Shown here piece after piece: positions 34,300 to 46,485 of a DNA stretch of 64,000 nt. This DNA is from Eucalyptus grandis (taxonomy: Eukaryota > Streptophyta > Magnoliopsida > Myrtales > Myrtaceae). Every line of letters starts with the position of its first letter. The stretch's first letter is position 1. A model generated the notes under the pieces. The model was not told where the DNA came from. It worked only from the letters and a program-made list of their open reading frames with translations, and ran no database searches. The stretch spans positions 28,793,669 through 28,857,668 of the forward strand of contig NC_052614.1 of assembly GCF_016545825.1 (NCBI RefSeq), written 5' to 3'. The translations under genes were made by a program, and so were the position numbers.

Positions 34300-36407
34300 G
34301 TACTTAAATTAGTAAGATCATCGGTCATCATTTTGTCTTGAGAGGGGATACTGCAATACAATACTTTGTCTCAAAAAGAATCCAAGTTCTGTTCTGTTGC
34401 TACCTTATATTTCAAGAGTTGGAAGGCAGACGAGATCCTGTCCTCCAAAATCTTAAGGCATTTAAATCATGAAGGTCTGTTTTCACTTGGCCGAGCTCCA
34501 ATTGTCAATTACAAGTAAAACTAATTTATGGCTAGCTCACCATAAACCATCTTTTCTGTTTTTCAGTGCTGTGAACTTATGTTGCCTTGAGCAAAACTTG
34601 TTAGAACAATTTTCCCATGAGCACTTTATCTGGAAAACAGTGAACGTTGTCCTTGAGAGCGCAGAGTTTTCTGAATTTGAAATAGGAAACCATAGTAGAC
34701 CAACGTTTCACCCTATCCTCATTCAACCGTGAGTAAAACCCGAACCTGTAAAATCAAAGTTGCAGATAACTTTGCGAATGAATAGAGTAGTGTTGGGGGG
34801 GAGAGGGAGAAAGATGAAGTTAACGACAATCCCAATCGAGAAGTTACAAGACAATGAGTTATATTTTCCCAACCTCATCACGTGGTTGTGTTAATCTAAT
34901 CTCAATTCTTGAATGTGCTCATGTCTTGGAAGAAGGCAACAGGCAATATGCAATGTCAAAGAAAGAATCTTGTGGCAACAATCAACCTTTTCATTATGCC
35001 AGATAGCATCCACATACATGTGTTCCACGAATAAATGCTTGATGATTCATTTCCATTGTCAAATAGGAAAACCACAAGAAAAAAAGTTCGAGCGAAAGTT
35101 TTAGGCATCTTTTGGGGCTTGAGAAAAATCAACATCCTGATCAAAAAAGAAAAAAAGGCCATAAATTCCAAACCTACGTCAGTAACTCAGTAATTTCACC
35201 GCTAAGTTTTTGTTGTGAGTAGTGAAATTGTATATGAGTAACTTACGTTCCACTTGAAGTTGGAAAATCCCTTACTCAGGTTATCACATACTACCATGAA
35301 AGTGGAGCTCTGTTGGTAAGTTATTGGTAAAATACCATGTTCAACGCTTAACTTTTGTTTTGCATGGTGTCAATAATCTGCTATTGCATTGGAAGTCCAT
35401 AAGTTACTAACATTATTGGTAAATCATCATCAACGTGCTTGACCAACATGATTTAAACTATACTAGACGCATTAGAAAAATCATTAATTTTATAATTGCT
35501 TGCGGAGCTGACTAACTGCAACTCAGCCCTAGATTAGACTATGAATACTAATCCATCTTATTCCCAACGCTTTAAGCACGTCCTGGAGAAGATATGTGTA
35601 AAAAGCTAGAAGGTGTTCACACCCATGCATAGAAGGCATTGAACTGTTCGACCTATGCTATCAAATGCTAGTAAGGTCTCAAGTCTAGCCTAGTACTAGA
35701 AACAAAGCACTGCGCCATTTCCAACATCTAAAGTAGCTTCATAATGGTGTTAAGAAATTTATCAAGGAGGATGAGAGAATTTCCCAGGTCGTGAAGACAC
35801 CTGTGTCCTTGGTCAAAGTATCAATGCAACAATCTCAAAGTCAAAAAGAAGAGATAACGCTACTTTCTTCACTGATTAATGTCTGTGATGCATGGAATCC
35901 TATTATCAAATGTCAGTAAATTAGCAAGCAAAACAATGCTGACATTGGAAAAACTCAGTTTAGTAAGGTAGAGTCAAGTCAACCATTGGCTTCCAAATAT
36001 GTGAGACTGTATAAATAATATAGCACCCTTTTGTAACGGTTGTCAATACCTGAAACAAAATAACCAAAGTATAATTAAAGGTGCGTACAAGTACATTTTC
36101 TCCTGCTCTTTTCAAAAAGAGCATTTCCAGTCAACACTAAATAGTAAAGAAAGTGTAAACAAACTTATTGATATATTACATTATTTTTAGCTATTAGCTT
36201 CAAAGCAACATCCTCACTCCTCAAAAAGGACATAGAACTGGCCAGAAATCCATAAAAATGTTCAAGGAAGTCAGCCATGCAAGAAAGGCAATAGTTTCAT
36301 ATTAACGTAAAGATAAAGTAAGAAGAAAAACCGTTTTAACATTTTGAATCTCTCTTTTACACTGCATTATAAATTGACAGTAGGGTCGTGACCTCTCTGT
36401 GCAGGGA
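34300..36407 (+). repeat. Diverged upstream copy (R0) of the 1.96-kb unit
   Basis: Shared landmarks with the tandem array: ccaagttctgttctg (also R5), caccataaaccatct, aggcaatatgcaatgtcaaa near 34936, catccacatacatgtgttcc near 35008, cttttggggcttgagaaaa near 35107 and agaagatatgtgtaaaaagc near 35587. The last 0.7 kb (35650-36360) matches the 52.7-53.5 kb region rather than the array units. Non-coding. Confidence 0.7.
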
Positions 36408-38365
36408 CCACTTTATTTAAAGTGAAGAGACATGACAGAAAGAAAAAAGGGCAAGAAGAAAAAGAGAGGGTGATCGCGGTGATTGCAAACGAAGAGTAAA
36501 AGAAGAAGAGAAGAAAGAAAGGAACAAAAAAGAAATAGGAAAAAAAAATAGGAAAAAGGGAAAGGCTTTTGTGCATGAACTTTGCTAGTATAATAGTTTT
36601 TAAATTACTGCGATAATGGTAACTTATTGTGAGCCACAAACTTCAAAAGGAATAACCCCACAATAATTTATAATTACTCATTATTTGATTTTTTCTAGAA
36701 TAAATTATTATTCTCATTGTAGATTTAAAACTGTCATCCAATCATTTCTCCTTGTGCGTAGATGCCCCAAGTCAGATTAACACCATTTCACCACGTCAAG
36801 TAAGGAGTCAAGCTCTTCATTCTATGAGTCAAAGTAGCTTTTGGGATTATAGCACAAATTTAAAATTGTGTTGAATTTGAATTGCAAAATCTAATTTTGG
36901 ACTTGTTTAGTTGTGGAATTTCATGTAAATTATGGATTATGATGAAGTGGAGCTATGAGATTTCATGGGAATTGTTTTGAAGTAATGGTTTAGTAGAAAC
37001 GAAATATTAGAGATTGGCGCTTAAGTTTCGCATTGCGGATAACTTTGAATAATCGCTTTGGGCAAGCGATTTGTTGGGGTCAGATTCACTTTGTTTGAGA
37101 TTAAGCTTAGAACTCAAAAGTGCTAAAATTAGGAATATCAATACTCATCAATTTATCTCGAGAAAAGATTTTGCAATACATTTATGGCTTAGTTCACCAT
37201 AAACCATTTATTCTGTTTTTTAGTACAATGAACTCATGTTGCCTTGCGCGAAACATGGCAGAATAATTTTCTCTTGAGTACTTCAGCTAAAAAAATAGTA
37301 AATATAGTATATGAGAGCTCAGAAGTTTTGCGAATTTGAAATAGGAAACCACAGTAGACCAACTTTCGACCCGCACTTTATCAATCCCAAGTAAAAACCA
37401 ACAAAGTAAAATCAAAGTTTCAAATAACCTTGTGAATGAATAGTATGGGGGGAAAGATGAAGTACCGACTATTCCAATCGAGAAGTAGCAAGATGATGAG
37501 TTATGTTTTCCTAACCTTATCACATGGTTAAGTTAATTCAATCTCAATTATTGAATGCGTTGCGTGTCCTTGAAGAAAGGTCACAGGCAATATGCAACGT
37601 CAAAGAATCATCCGGTCGCAACGGTCAACTTTTTCATTATGCCAAATAGCATCCACATACATGTGTTCCACGAGTTAGTGCTTGATGATGCATTTCCATT
37701 GTCATACAGTAAAACCACAGGAAAATAAGTCGAGTGAAAGTTTTACGCATCTTTTGGGGCTTGAGAAAAATCATCATCCAGATCAAAAGAAAAAAAGCCA
37801 TGGATTCACAACCTACGTCAGTAATTCACTAATTTCACCGCTAAATTTTTGTTGTGAATAGTGAAATTGTACATAAGTAACTTATACTCCACTTGAAGTT
37901 GTAAAATTTCCTGATCAGGTTATCACAGACTACCATGAAAGTGGAGCTCTGTTGGTAAGTTATTGTTAAAATACTATGTTCACCGCTGAATTTTTTATTT
38001 TGAATGTTCTATATGTCAAAAAGTTGATATGCTGCTATTGCATTGGACGTCCATAAGTTACTACCATTGTTGGTAAATTATCACTAACGTGGTTGACCAA
38101 CAAGATTTAAACTGTACTAACCACATTAGGAAAATCATTAATTTCATAATTGCTTGCTCAACTGACTTGATTGGCCTATGAATACTAATGCATCCTATCC
38201 CAATCTTTTAAGCACGTCCCAGAGAAGATACGTGTAAAAAGCTAGAAGGCGTTCACACACATGCATAAAAGGCATTGAACTGTTCGACCTCTCTATCATA
38301 TGCTAAGGAGGCATTGACTCGGTCAAATGAAGTGGCTAATTAAAATAAGATAAAGAAAAAGAAGA
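36408..38365 (+). repeat. Tandem unit R1 (1,958 bp)
   Basis: Starts at the ccactttatttaaagtgaag boundary and runs to the next identical boundary at 38366. Internal order: purine-rich tract (36427-36550), tttttaaattactgcgataa, AT-rich middle, a ggcaatatgcaacgtcaaag landmark near 37588, atacatgtgttccacgag, and a ttgactcggtcaaatgaag end. Adjacent units are nearly the same by eye. No convincing coding frame; the recurring minus-strand open frames are copied along with the unit. Confidence 0.93.
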
Positions 38366-40320
38366 CCACTTTACTTAAAGTGAAGAGACATGACAGAAAG
38401 AAAAAGGACAAGAAGAAAAAGAGAAGGTGATCGCGGTGATTGCAAACGAAGAGTAAAAGAAGAAGAGAAGAAAGAAAGGGAACAAAAAAGAAATAGGAAA
38501 AAAATAGGAAAAAGGGAAAGGCTTTTGTGCATGAATTTTGCTAGTATAATAGTTTTTAAATTACTGCAATAATGGTAACTTATTGTGAGCCACAAACTTC
38601 AAAAGGAATAACCCCACAATAATTTATAATTATTCATTATTTGATTTTTTCTAGAATAAATTATTATTCTCATAGTAGATTTAAAACTGTCATCCAATCA
38701 TTTCTCCTTGTGCGTAGATGCCCCAAGTCGGATTAACACCATTTCACCACGTCAAGTAAGGAGTCAAGCTCTTCATTCTATGAGTCAAAGTAGCTTTTGG
38801 GATTATAGCGCAAATTTAAAATTGTGTTGAATTTGAATTGCAAAATCTAATTTTGGACTTGTTTAGTTGTGGAATTTCATGTAAATTATGGATTATGATG
38901 AAGTGGAGCTATGAGATTTCATGGGAATTGTTTTGAAGTAATGGTTTAGTAGAAACGAAATATTAGAGATTGGCGCTTAAGTTTTTCATTGCGGATAACT
39001 TTGAATAATCGCTTTGGGCAAGCGATTTGTTGGGGTCAGGTTCACTTTGTTTGAGATTAAGCTTAGAACTCAAAAGTGCTAAAATTAGGAATATCAATAC
39101 TCATCAATTTATCTCGAGAAAAGATTTTGCAATACATTTATGGCTTAGTTCACCATAAACCATCTATTCTGTTTTTTAGTACAATGAACTCATGTTGCCT
39201 TGTGCAAAACATGGTAGAATAATTTTCTCTCGAGTACTTCAACTAAAAAAATAGTAAATATAGTATATGAGAGCTCAGAAGTTTTGCGAATTTGAAATAG
39301 GAAACCACAGTAGACCAACTTTCGACCCGCACTTGATCAATCCCAAGTAAAAACCAACAAAGTAAAATCAAAGTTTCAAATAACATTGTGAACGAATAGT
39401 ATGGGGAAAGATGAAGTACCGGCTATTCCAATCGAGAAGTATCAAGATGATGAGTTATGTTTTCCTAACCTTATCACGTGGTTAAGTTAATTCAATCTCA
39501 ATTATTGAATGCGTTGCGTGTCCCTGAAGAAAGGTCACAGGCAATATGCAACGTCAAAGAATCATCCGGTCGCAACGGTCAACTTTTTCATTATGCCAAA
39601 TAGCATACACATACATGTGTTCCACAAGTTGATTCTTGATGATGCATTTCCATTGTCAAATAGGAAAACCACAGGAAAATAAGTCGAGTGAAAATTTTAC
39701 ACATCTTTTGGGGCTTGAGAAAAATATCCAGATCAAAAGAGAAAAAAAGGCCATGGATTCACAACCTACGTCAGTAATTCACTAATTTCACCGCTAAATT
39801 TTTGTTGTGAGTAGTGAAATTGTACATGAGTAAGTAACTTATACTCCACTTGAAGTTGTAAAATTTCCTGATCAGGTTATCACAAACTACCATGAAAGTG
39901 GAGGTCTGTTCGTAAGTTATTGTTAAAATACTATGTTCACCGTACAATTTTTATTTTGAATGTTCTATATATCAAAAAGTTGATATGCTGCTATTGCATT
40001 GGACGTCCATAAGTTACTAAAATTGTTGGTAAATTATCACTAACGTGGTTGACCAACAAGATTTAAACTGTACTAACCACATTAGGAGAATCATTAATTT
40101 CATAATTGCTTGCTCAGCTGACTTGATTGGCCTATGAATACTGATGCATCCTATCCCAATCTTTTAAGCATGTCCCGGAGAAGATACGTGTAAAAAGCTA
40201 GAAGGCGTTCACACACATGCATAAAAGGCATTGAACTGTTCGACCTCTGCTATCATATGCTAAGGAGGCATTGACTCGGTCAAATGAAGTGGCTAATTAA
40301 AAAAGATAAAGAAAAGAAGA
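38366..40320 (+). repeat. Tandem unit R2 (1,955 bp)
   Basis: Second head-to-tail unit, same landmarks in the same order as R1, with scattered substitutions and 1-7-base indels (for example a shortened phrase after cttgagaaaaat near 39719). Confidence 0.93.
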
Positions 40321-42285
40321 CCACTTTACTTAAAGTGAAGAGACATGACAGAAAGAAAAAGGACAAGAAGAAAAAGAGAGGGTGATCGCGGTGATTGCAA
40401 ACGAAGAGTAAAAGAAGAAGAGAAGAAAGAAAGGGAACAAAAAAGAAATAGGAACAAAAATAGGAAAAAGGGAAAGGCTTTTGTGGATGAACTTTGCTAG
40501 TATAATAGTTTTCAAATTATTGCGATAATGGTAACTTATTGTGAGCCACAAACTTCAAAAGGAATAACCCCACAATAATTTATAATTATTCATTATTTGA
40601 TTTTTTCTAGAATATATTATTATTCTCATAGTAGATTTAAAACTATCATCCAATCATTTCTCCTTGTGCGAAGATGCCCTAAGTCGGATTAACACCATTT
40701 CACCATGTCAAGTAAGGAGTCAAGCTCTTCATTCTATGAGTCAAAGTAGCTTTTGGGATTATAGCACAAATTTAAAATTGTGTTGAATTTGAATTGCAAA
40801 ATCTAATTTTGGACTTGTTTAGTTGTGGAATTTCATGTAAATTATGGATTATGATGAAGTGGAGCTATGAGATTTCATGGGAATTGTTTTGAAGTAATGG
40901 TTTAGTAGAAATGAAATATTAGAGATTGGCGCTTAAGTTTCGCATTGTGGATAACTTTGAATTATTGCTTTGGGCAAGCGATTTGTTGGGGTCAGATTCA
41001 CTTTGATTGAGATTAAGCTTAGAACTCAAAAGTGCTAAAATTAGGAATATCAATACTCATCAATTTATCTCGAGAAAAGATTTTGCAATACATTTATGGC
41101 TTAGTTCACCATAAACCATCTATTCTGTTTTTTAGTACAATGAACTCATGTTGCCTTGCGCAAACCATGGCAGAATAATTTTCTTTCGAGTACTTCAGCT
41201 AAAAAAATAGTAAATATAGTATATGAGAGCTCAGAAGTTTTGCGAATTTGAAATAGGAAACCACAGTAGACCAACTTTCGACCCGCACTTGATCAATCCC
41301 AAGTAAAAACCAACAAAGTAAAATCAAAGTTTCAAATAACCTTGTGAACGAATAGTATGGGGGGAAAGATGAAGTACCGGCTATTCCAATAGAGAAGTAG
41401 CAAGATGATGAGTTATGTTTTCCTAACCTTATCACGTGGTTAAGTTAATTCAATCTCAATTATTGAATGCGCTGTGTGTCCTTGAAGAAAGGTCACAGGC
41501 AATATGCAATGTCAAAGAATCATCCGGTCGCAATGGTCAACTTTTTCATTATGCCAAATAGCATCCACATACATGTGTTCCACGAGTTAGTGCTTGATGA
41601 TGCATTTCCATTGTCATACAGGAAAACGACAGGAAAATAAGTCGAGTGAAAGTTTTACGCATCTTTTGGGGGCTTGAGAAAAATCATCATCCAGATCAAA
41701 AGAGAAAAAAAGCCATGGATTCACAACCTACGTCAGTAATTCACTAATTTCACCGCTAAATTTTTGTTGTGAATAGTGAAATTGTACATGAGTAAGTAAC
41801 TTATACTCCACTTGAAGTTGTAAAATTCCCTGATCAGGTTATCACAGACTACCATGAAAGTGGAGCTCTATTGGTAAGTTATTGTTAAAATACTATGTTC
41901 ACCGCTGAATTTTTTATTTTGAATGTTCTATATGTCAAAAAGTTGATATGCTGCTATTGCATTGGACGTCCATAATTTACTACCATTGTTGGTAAATTAT
42001 CACTAACGTGGTTGACCAACAAGATTTAAACTGTACTAACCACATTAGGAAAATCATTAATTTCATAATTGCTTGCTCAGCTGACTTGATTGGCCTATGA
42101 ATACTAATGCAGCCTATCCCAATCTTTTAAGCACGTCCCGGAGAAGATACGTGTAAAAAGCTAGAAGGCGTTCACACACATGCATAAAAGGCATTGAACT
42201 GTTCGACCTCTGCTATCATATGCTAAGGAGGCATTGACTCGGTCAAATGAAGTGGCTAATTAAAAAAAGATAAAGAAAAAGAAGA
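40321..42285 (+). repeat. Tandem unit R3 (1,965 bp)
   Basis: Third head-to-tail unit, again almost the same as R1 and R2. It shares taagtaacttatactccact with R2 but tttttgttgtgaatagtg with R1, so private changes are mixed among units, as expected from unequal exchange or conversion. Confidence 0.93.
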
Positions 42286-42405
42286 CCACTTTACTTAAAG
42301 TGAAGAGACATGACAGAAAGAGAAAGGACAAGAAGAAAAAGAGAGGGTGATCGCGCTGATTGCAAACGAAGAGTAAAAGAAGAAGAGAAGAAAGAAAGGG
42401 AAATA
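42286..42405 (+). repeat. Truncated fourth unit (R3')
   Basis: Repeats the first 120 bases of the unit, up to the gaagaaagaaagggaa purine tract, then breaks into unrelated sequence that leads to the receptor promoter. This breakpoint marks the downstream end of the array. Confidence 0.9.
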
Positions 42406-42625
42406 GAAAAAAATTAATGTTTAAATTTTCACAATAATATCATTTGTTTAGATCTAATCGGACATTAGCGAATAAGTGCACGTCTCGTTTGCCATGACAT
42501 GACGCTTGCAAATTATCAAATATTTTCTCCGAGTGAGAGCACTTTCCTTTTCCTTTTGTGCATTGAATTCAAAATTGTGCAGCATAAATTGAAGGCTGAC
42601 CCTCCAAAAAGTTTGAGTGCTCACA
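42406..42625. other. Spacer between array and receptor promoter
   Basis: Unique AT-rich sequence; nothing recognised. Confidence 0.4.
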
Positions 42626-43028
42626 CACATCATGTTCCTCGAGGACTTCTGTGTGGAAGCCCATGGTTTTCGTACATGGGAGGGTAGTACCGAAACAGGT
42701 CAGGCCAAAAAACCAAAAAGTTTTCGAGATGGGGACCGACTGAGTCAGAAAAGTCACCTGCGAAGACTACAAAAGTAACAAATACCAAAGTCTTCAAAGA
42801 ACCAAAAATTCATCTCAGTCAACTCTCAGATGACTACCCTACGATGTACAAAGCAATATAAACGTACCTTTTCGTAGTCTCCACTGGTCAGTTGCCGTTT
42901 TATTGCATTGCTATTATCATGGAAAATGATAGGAACATGAGTTTTCACAGCCTATTTAAGCATCGCTCATTGCCTCAGGGAAAAAGACAAACCAACTTAC
43001 CTGAACCAAAAGAGGAGGAGAAGAATCC
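42626..43028 (+). promoter_or_regulatory. Upstream copy of the LRR receptor promoter (P1)
   Basis: Matches the region just before the receptor ATG, 494-495 bases further on: tcatgttcctcg(a/t)ggactt, ctgcgaagactacaaaagta, atctcagtcaactctcagat and agtctccactggtcagttgc. It holds a TATA-like TATTTAA at 42953-42959 and an AGTCAA (W-box complement TTGACT) in the tcagtcaact phrase. It is followed by a copy of the receptor start codon at 43029. Confidence 0.75.
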
Positions 43029-43424
43029 ATGGATACTTCACCAGAATTCAAGAGGTTCACGAGCCTCGTGGCTGCCCTTGCCCTTTTCACCACCTTTGCC
43101 ATTCCACTTCCTGCCCTTTTCACATCATGTTCCTCGTGGACTTCTGTGTCGAAGCCCATGGTTTTCGTACATCGGGAGAGTAGTATTGAAATAGGTCAGA
43201 CCAAAAAAACAAAAGGTTTCGAGATGGGGACTAACCGAGTAAAAAGGTCGCCTGCGAAGACTACAAAAGTAACAAATACCATAGTATTCAAAGAACCAAA
43301 AATAAATCTCAGTCAACTCTCAGATGACTACCCCTACGGCGTACAAAGCAATATAAACGCACCTTTTCGTAGTCTCCACTGGTCAGTTGCCGTTTTATTG
43401 CATTCCCATTATCATGGAAAATGA
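43029..43424 (+). pseudogene. Truncated duplicate of the LRR receptor start (signal peptide, then frame runs into P2)
   Basis: ATG 43029 encodes MDTSPEFKRFTSLVAALALF and TTFAIPLPA, nearly the same as the signal peptide of the gene at 43523. It then enters the second promoter copy and reads about 100 unrelated residues to a stop at 43424. It is a product of the 495-bp tandem duplication, not an independent gene. If transcription starts at P1, it would act as a long upstream open frame before the real receptor start. Confidence 0.75.
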
Positions 43425-43522
43425 TAGGAGCGTGAGTTTTCCCAGCCTATTTAAGCATCGCTCATTGCATCAGAGAAAAGACGAACCAACTTGCTCAAAC
43501 CAAAAGAGGAGGAGAAGAATCC
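43121..43522 (+). promoter_or_regulatory. Proximal promoter of the LRR receptor (P2)
   Basis: TATA-like TATTTAA at 43448-43454, about 70 bases before the ATG at 43523, within cagcctatttaagcatcgct. AGTCAA at 43311-43316 is a W-box complement (TTGACT), a WRKY-binding motif common in defence genes. The leader ends ggaggagaagaatcc just before the ATG. The whole block duplicates P1. Confidence 0.65.
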
Positions 43523-46031
43523 ATGGATACTTCACCAGAATTCAAGAGGTTCATGAGCCTCATGGCTGCCCTTGCCCATTTCACTACCTTTGCCATTCCA
43601 CTTCCTGCTCACGCTTCCCCTGCAGAGGCCCAAGCCCTCCTCAAGTGGAAGTCCAGTCTTAGCAATCATTCAGTTTCTTCCCTCTCTTCTTGGACTCCCT
43701 CTCCTTGTAATTCAACCAGTTCCAATTCGACCGTGAGTTTGTGTGCTTGGTATGGCATCTCCTGTGATCAGGCGGGGAATGTGATCAAGATAGATCTCAC
43801 CAGCACCAATGTAGAAGGTACGCTCGGCGAATTTCCATTCTCATCTTTGTCTCATCTCATGTACATGGACTTGAAATTCAATAATCTCTCTGGCCACATT
43901 CCGCCTCAAATCGGTCTCCTGAGCAATCTCGCCTATCTCGACCTCTCTACAAATTGGTTCTCGGGGAAAATACCATCGGAGATCGGTAATTTGAGCAAAT
44001 TAGCTAAATTGTATGTCTACGACAATAGCCTCTCTGGTTCTATTCCTCAAGAAATGGGAAATATGAAAAATTTGAAAGTGCTCCAGTTGCTCTGGAACAA
44101 TTTGATAGGACCGATTCCTTCCACTTTGGGGAACTTGACCAAATTAACAGATCTGAGCCTATTTCATAATAAGCTTACCGGTTCCATCCTGCTACCATTA
44201 GGCAATTTGACAAAGCTTACGGTGTTGCGATTGCATCACAACCAGTTCACTGGTTCCTTACCAGAGAACTTGTGCCAAGGTGGATTGCTCCAAAACCTCA
44301 CGTTGGGTGGCAACAACTTAACTGGTTCTATCCCTAGAAGCTTGAGAAACTGCACAAGCTTGGTCATAGTAACCCTCAACCAAAACCAGTTCAATGGAAA
44401 CATATCTGAGACCTTTGGTGTCCACCCCAACTTGTACTATCTCAATATGAGTTCCAACAAGTTCTATGGAGAAATCTCAACAAACTGGGGAAGTTGCACG
44501 CGTTTACAGTATCTGGGGATTGCTGGAAATAAAATCACTGGTTACTTGCCTCCTGAGATTGGAAATATGAGTCAACTACAAGAACTCGATCTTTCTTCCA
44601 ATGGATTAGTTGGCAAGATTCCAAAAGGACTTGGGAAATTGACTTTCCTACACGTTCTACTTCTCAACGACAATCAACTTTCGGGACGGTGGCCAATAGA
44701 AGGTTTCTCAAACACATCATTGGAGCAAATTAATTTGTCCAACAACAAATTTGATGGTCCACTTCCACTTCCATCACCCTTCACAAATTTCTATTCGATT
44801 GCGGATAATAAAATAGCGGGAAGATCCCTTTATCAATATGCAATGCTACTCTCTCTCAGTCCTCATCATGTCTAATAATAGCATAGCCGGTAGCCTACCC
44901 GAGTGCTTGTCACACTTCAATTTATCGATTTTGAACTTGAAAATGAATAGTCTTTCAGGCACAATCCCCCAAACATTTTTACTGAGAAGTAAATTTTTGA
45001 GAAGTCTTGACTTGAGTCAAAATCAGTTCGAAGGGACATTGCCCCAAACCCTTGCCAATTGTAAAAACTTGGAAGTTCTGGATTTTAGCAACAATAAGAT
45101 AGAGGATAGGTTCCCAACATGGCTGGGAACACTACCTAAGCTAAAAGTTCTTATTTTGAGGTCCAACAATTTTATGGGTTCTTTAGATTTTCCAAAGGTA
45201 GCTCATCTCTTTCCCATGTTGCGCATTTTTGACCTCTCGAACAATGGCTTCATTGGTCCTTTACCAACCAATTTGATAGCGAAACTTCAAGGGATGATGA
45301 ATGGACAAAATAGGCAAGGGCCGAAAGGCGAATTGTACATGAGGCAAGAAGTTGCAACGGGGTTCTATGTAGATTCTGTGAATGTGACCATGAAAGGAAA
45401 CAAGGTTCGGCTACTGAAGATCTTGAAAATCTGCACATTCATTGACTTATCACTCAACTCTTTTCATGGGAACATCCCAAGTATTATTGGAAATCTTCAA
45501 TATCTCAAAGGGCTCAACCTTTCCCACAACCACCTCACAGGTTCTATTCCATCAACCCTTGGAAATTTGACTCACCTTGAATGTTTAGATTTATCTTCAA
45601 ACAAGCTTAGTGGGAGGGTTCCTAGAGAACTCGGAGATTTGTCATTCCTGGGGTGTTTGAACCTCTCAAAGAACCAACTCATAGGCCGCATACCTCAAGA
45701 CAAACAACTAAGCACCTTCATGAGCAACTCATTTTGGGGAAACGTAGGCTTATGTGGAACTCCATTACAAAACACATGCCCTAATGATGCTCTACCACCA
45801 CGATTGTTCTTCCAAGAGGATAGTACAAGAGAGCATGGTAGTGGGTTTGATAGAAAAGCAGTCTGGATAGGGTATGCATCCGGAATCGTAATTGGAATTT
45901 CCATAGCGCACATTTTATGGGAAACTGGAAGACCTAAATGGCTTGTAGGAAAAGTGAGAAGTACGGAGAGAAGAGCCAAATTGATGAAGAAGACCAAGCA
46001 AAAGGCCATCAAATTTCATGGAGACCAATGA
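43523..46031 (+). CDS. LRR receptor-like protein: MIK2-type ectodomain fused to RLP-type C-terminus, frameshifted
   Basis: Cell-surface LRR receptor without a kinase. Frame 1 (43523-44875) opens with a hydrophobic signal peptide (about residues 11-33). The LRRNT region AQALLKWKSSLSNHS ... CAWYGISCD is typical of MIK2/LRR-XII kinases, and about 13 plant LRRs of the LxxLxxLxLxxNxLxGxIP type follow. Frame 2 (about 44860-46031) continues with RLP-type LRRs, the island-like stretch YMRQEVATGFYVDSVNVTMK, the last LRRs, the LRR cap near NVGLCGTPLQNTC, a GxxxG membrane helix (WIGYASGIVIGISIAHILW) and a short basic tail. A missing base near 44822 and an extra CT near 44857 cause the net frameshift. 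Without them the protein would be about 830 residues and intronless. The indels may be real or assembly errors. If real, a secreted LRR-only protein of 450 residues remains. Confidence 0.88.
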
Positions 46032-46485
46032 AATTGTTAAGAAGGATCCCTTTGAGGTACGTGCAAAGTAGTTCAAGGAATAGACTTTTTGTCGGATTGA
46101 AATGTAATTTTACATATGGATGCTTTTATATTATGCTGTCATCTTCTTCTTTAAGTGTGATTTCTAAATCGGGTCAATTGATTGGATGAACATGAAAGGG
46201 ATCTTTGGAAAAATCGCTTGCATCATTTACACCCTTTATGTCTTTTTTTCTTGTTTAGTGCACGACATTCTTATCTCTCCATGGAAAAGAAAGAATGACG
46301 AAGAGTTGTTGAAGCCCATCTAACCCAGGGTTGCATGATTGAATTTGCCATTGAAATATGTCCTTAAGGATTTCTAATTTTGTCATTGTCCCACTACACA
46401 TTTCTATTGAAGTTGTAGGCTGGTATTAGATTGTTGACTTGTTCTTGCACCTATCATACTTGTCTGCAATAGTGAACCGGGTACT
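46032..46485 (+). other. 3' flank of the LRR receptor gene
   Basis: No coding region. AT-rich DNA that should contain the 3' UTR; I could not pinpoint a poly(A) site. Confidence 0.4.

Noticed and set aside
36367..42300. Recurring minus-strand open frames (for example at 36367-36639, 38371-38595, 40330-40551 and 37287-37523, 41199-41435) as a repeated small gene family
   Set aside because: They recur only because the whole 1.96-kb unit is duplicated. They lie in the purine-rich or AT-rich tracts, vary in length between units through frame changes, and encode low-complexity hydrophobic/Ser runs.
36408..42405. CRISPR-like or LTR-pair interpretation of the array
   Set aside because: Units are 1.96 kb, directly abutting, without spacers, without TG...CA ends and without an internal coding region. 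This is a plant nuclear locus.
43523..46031. Intron explanation for the frame change in the receptor gene
   Set aside because: Between 44760 and 44900 there is no usable GT...AG pair that would join the two frames; small indels in agatccc and the CT run explain it better.
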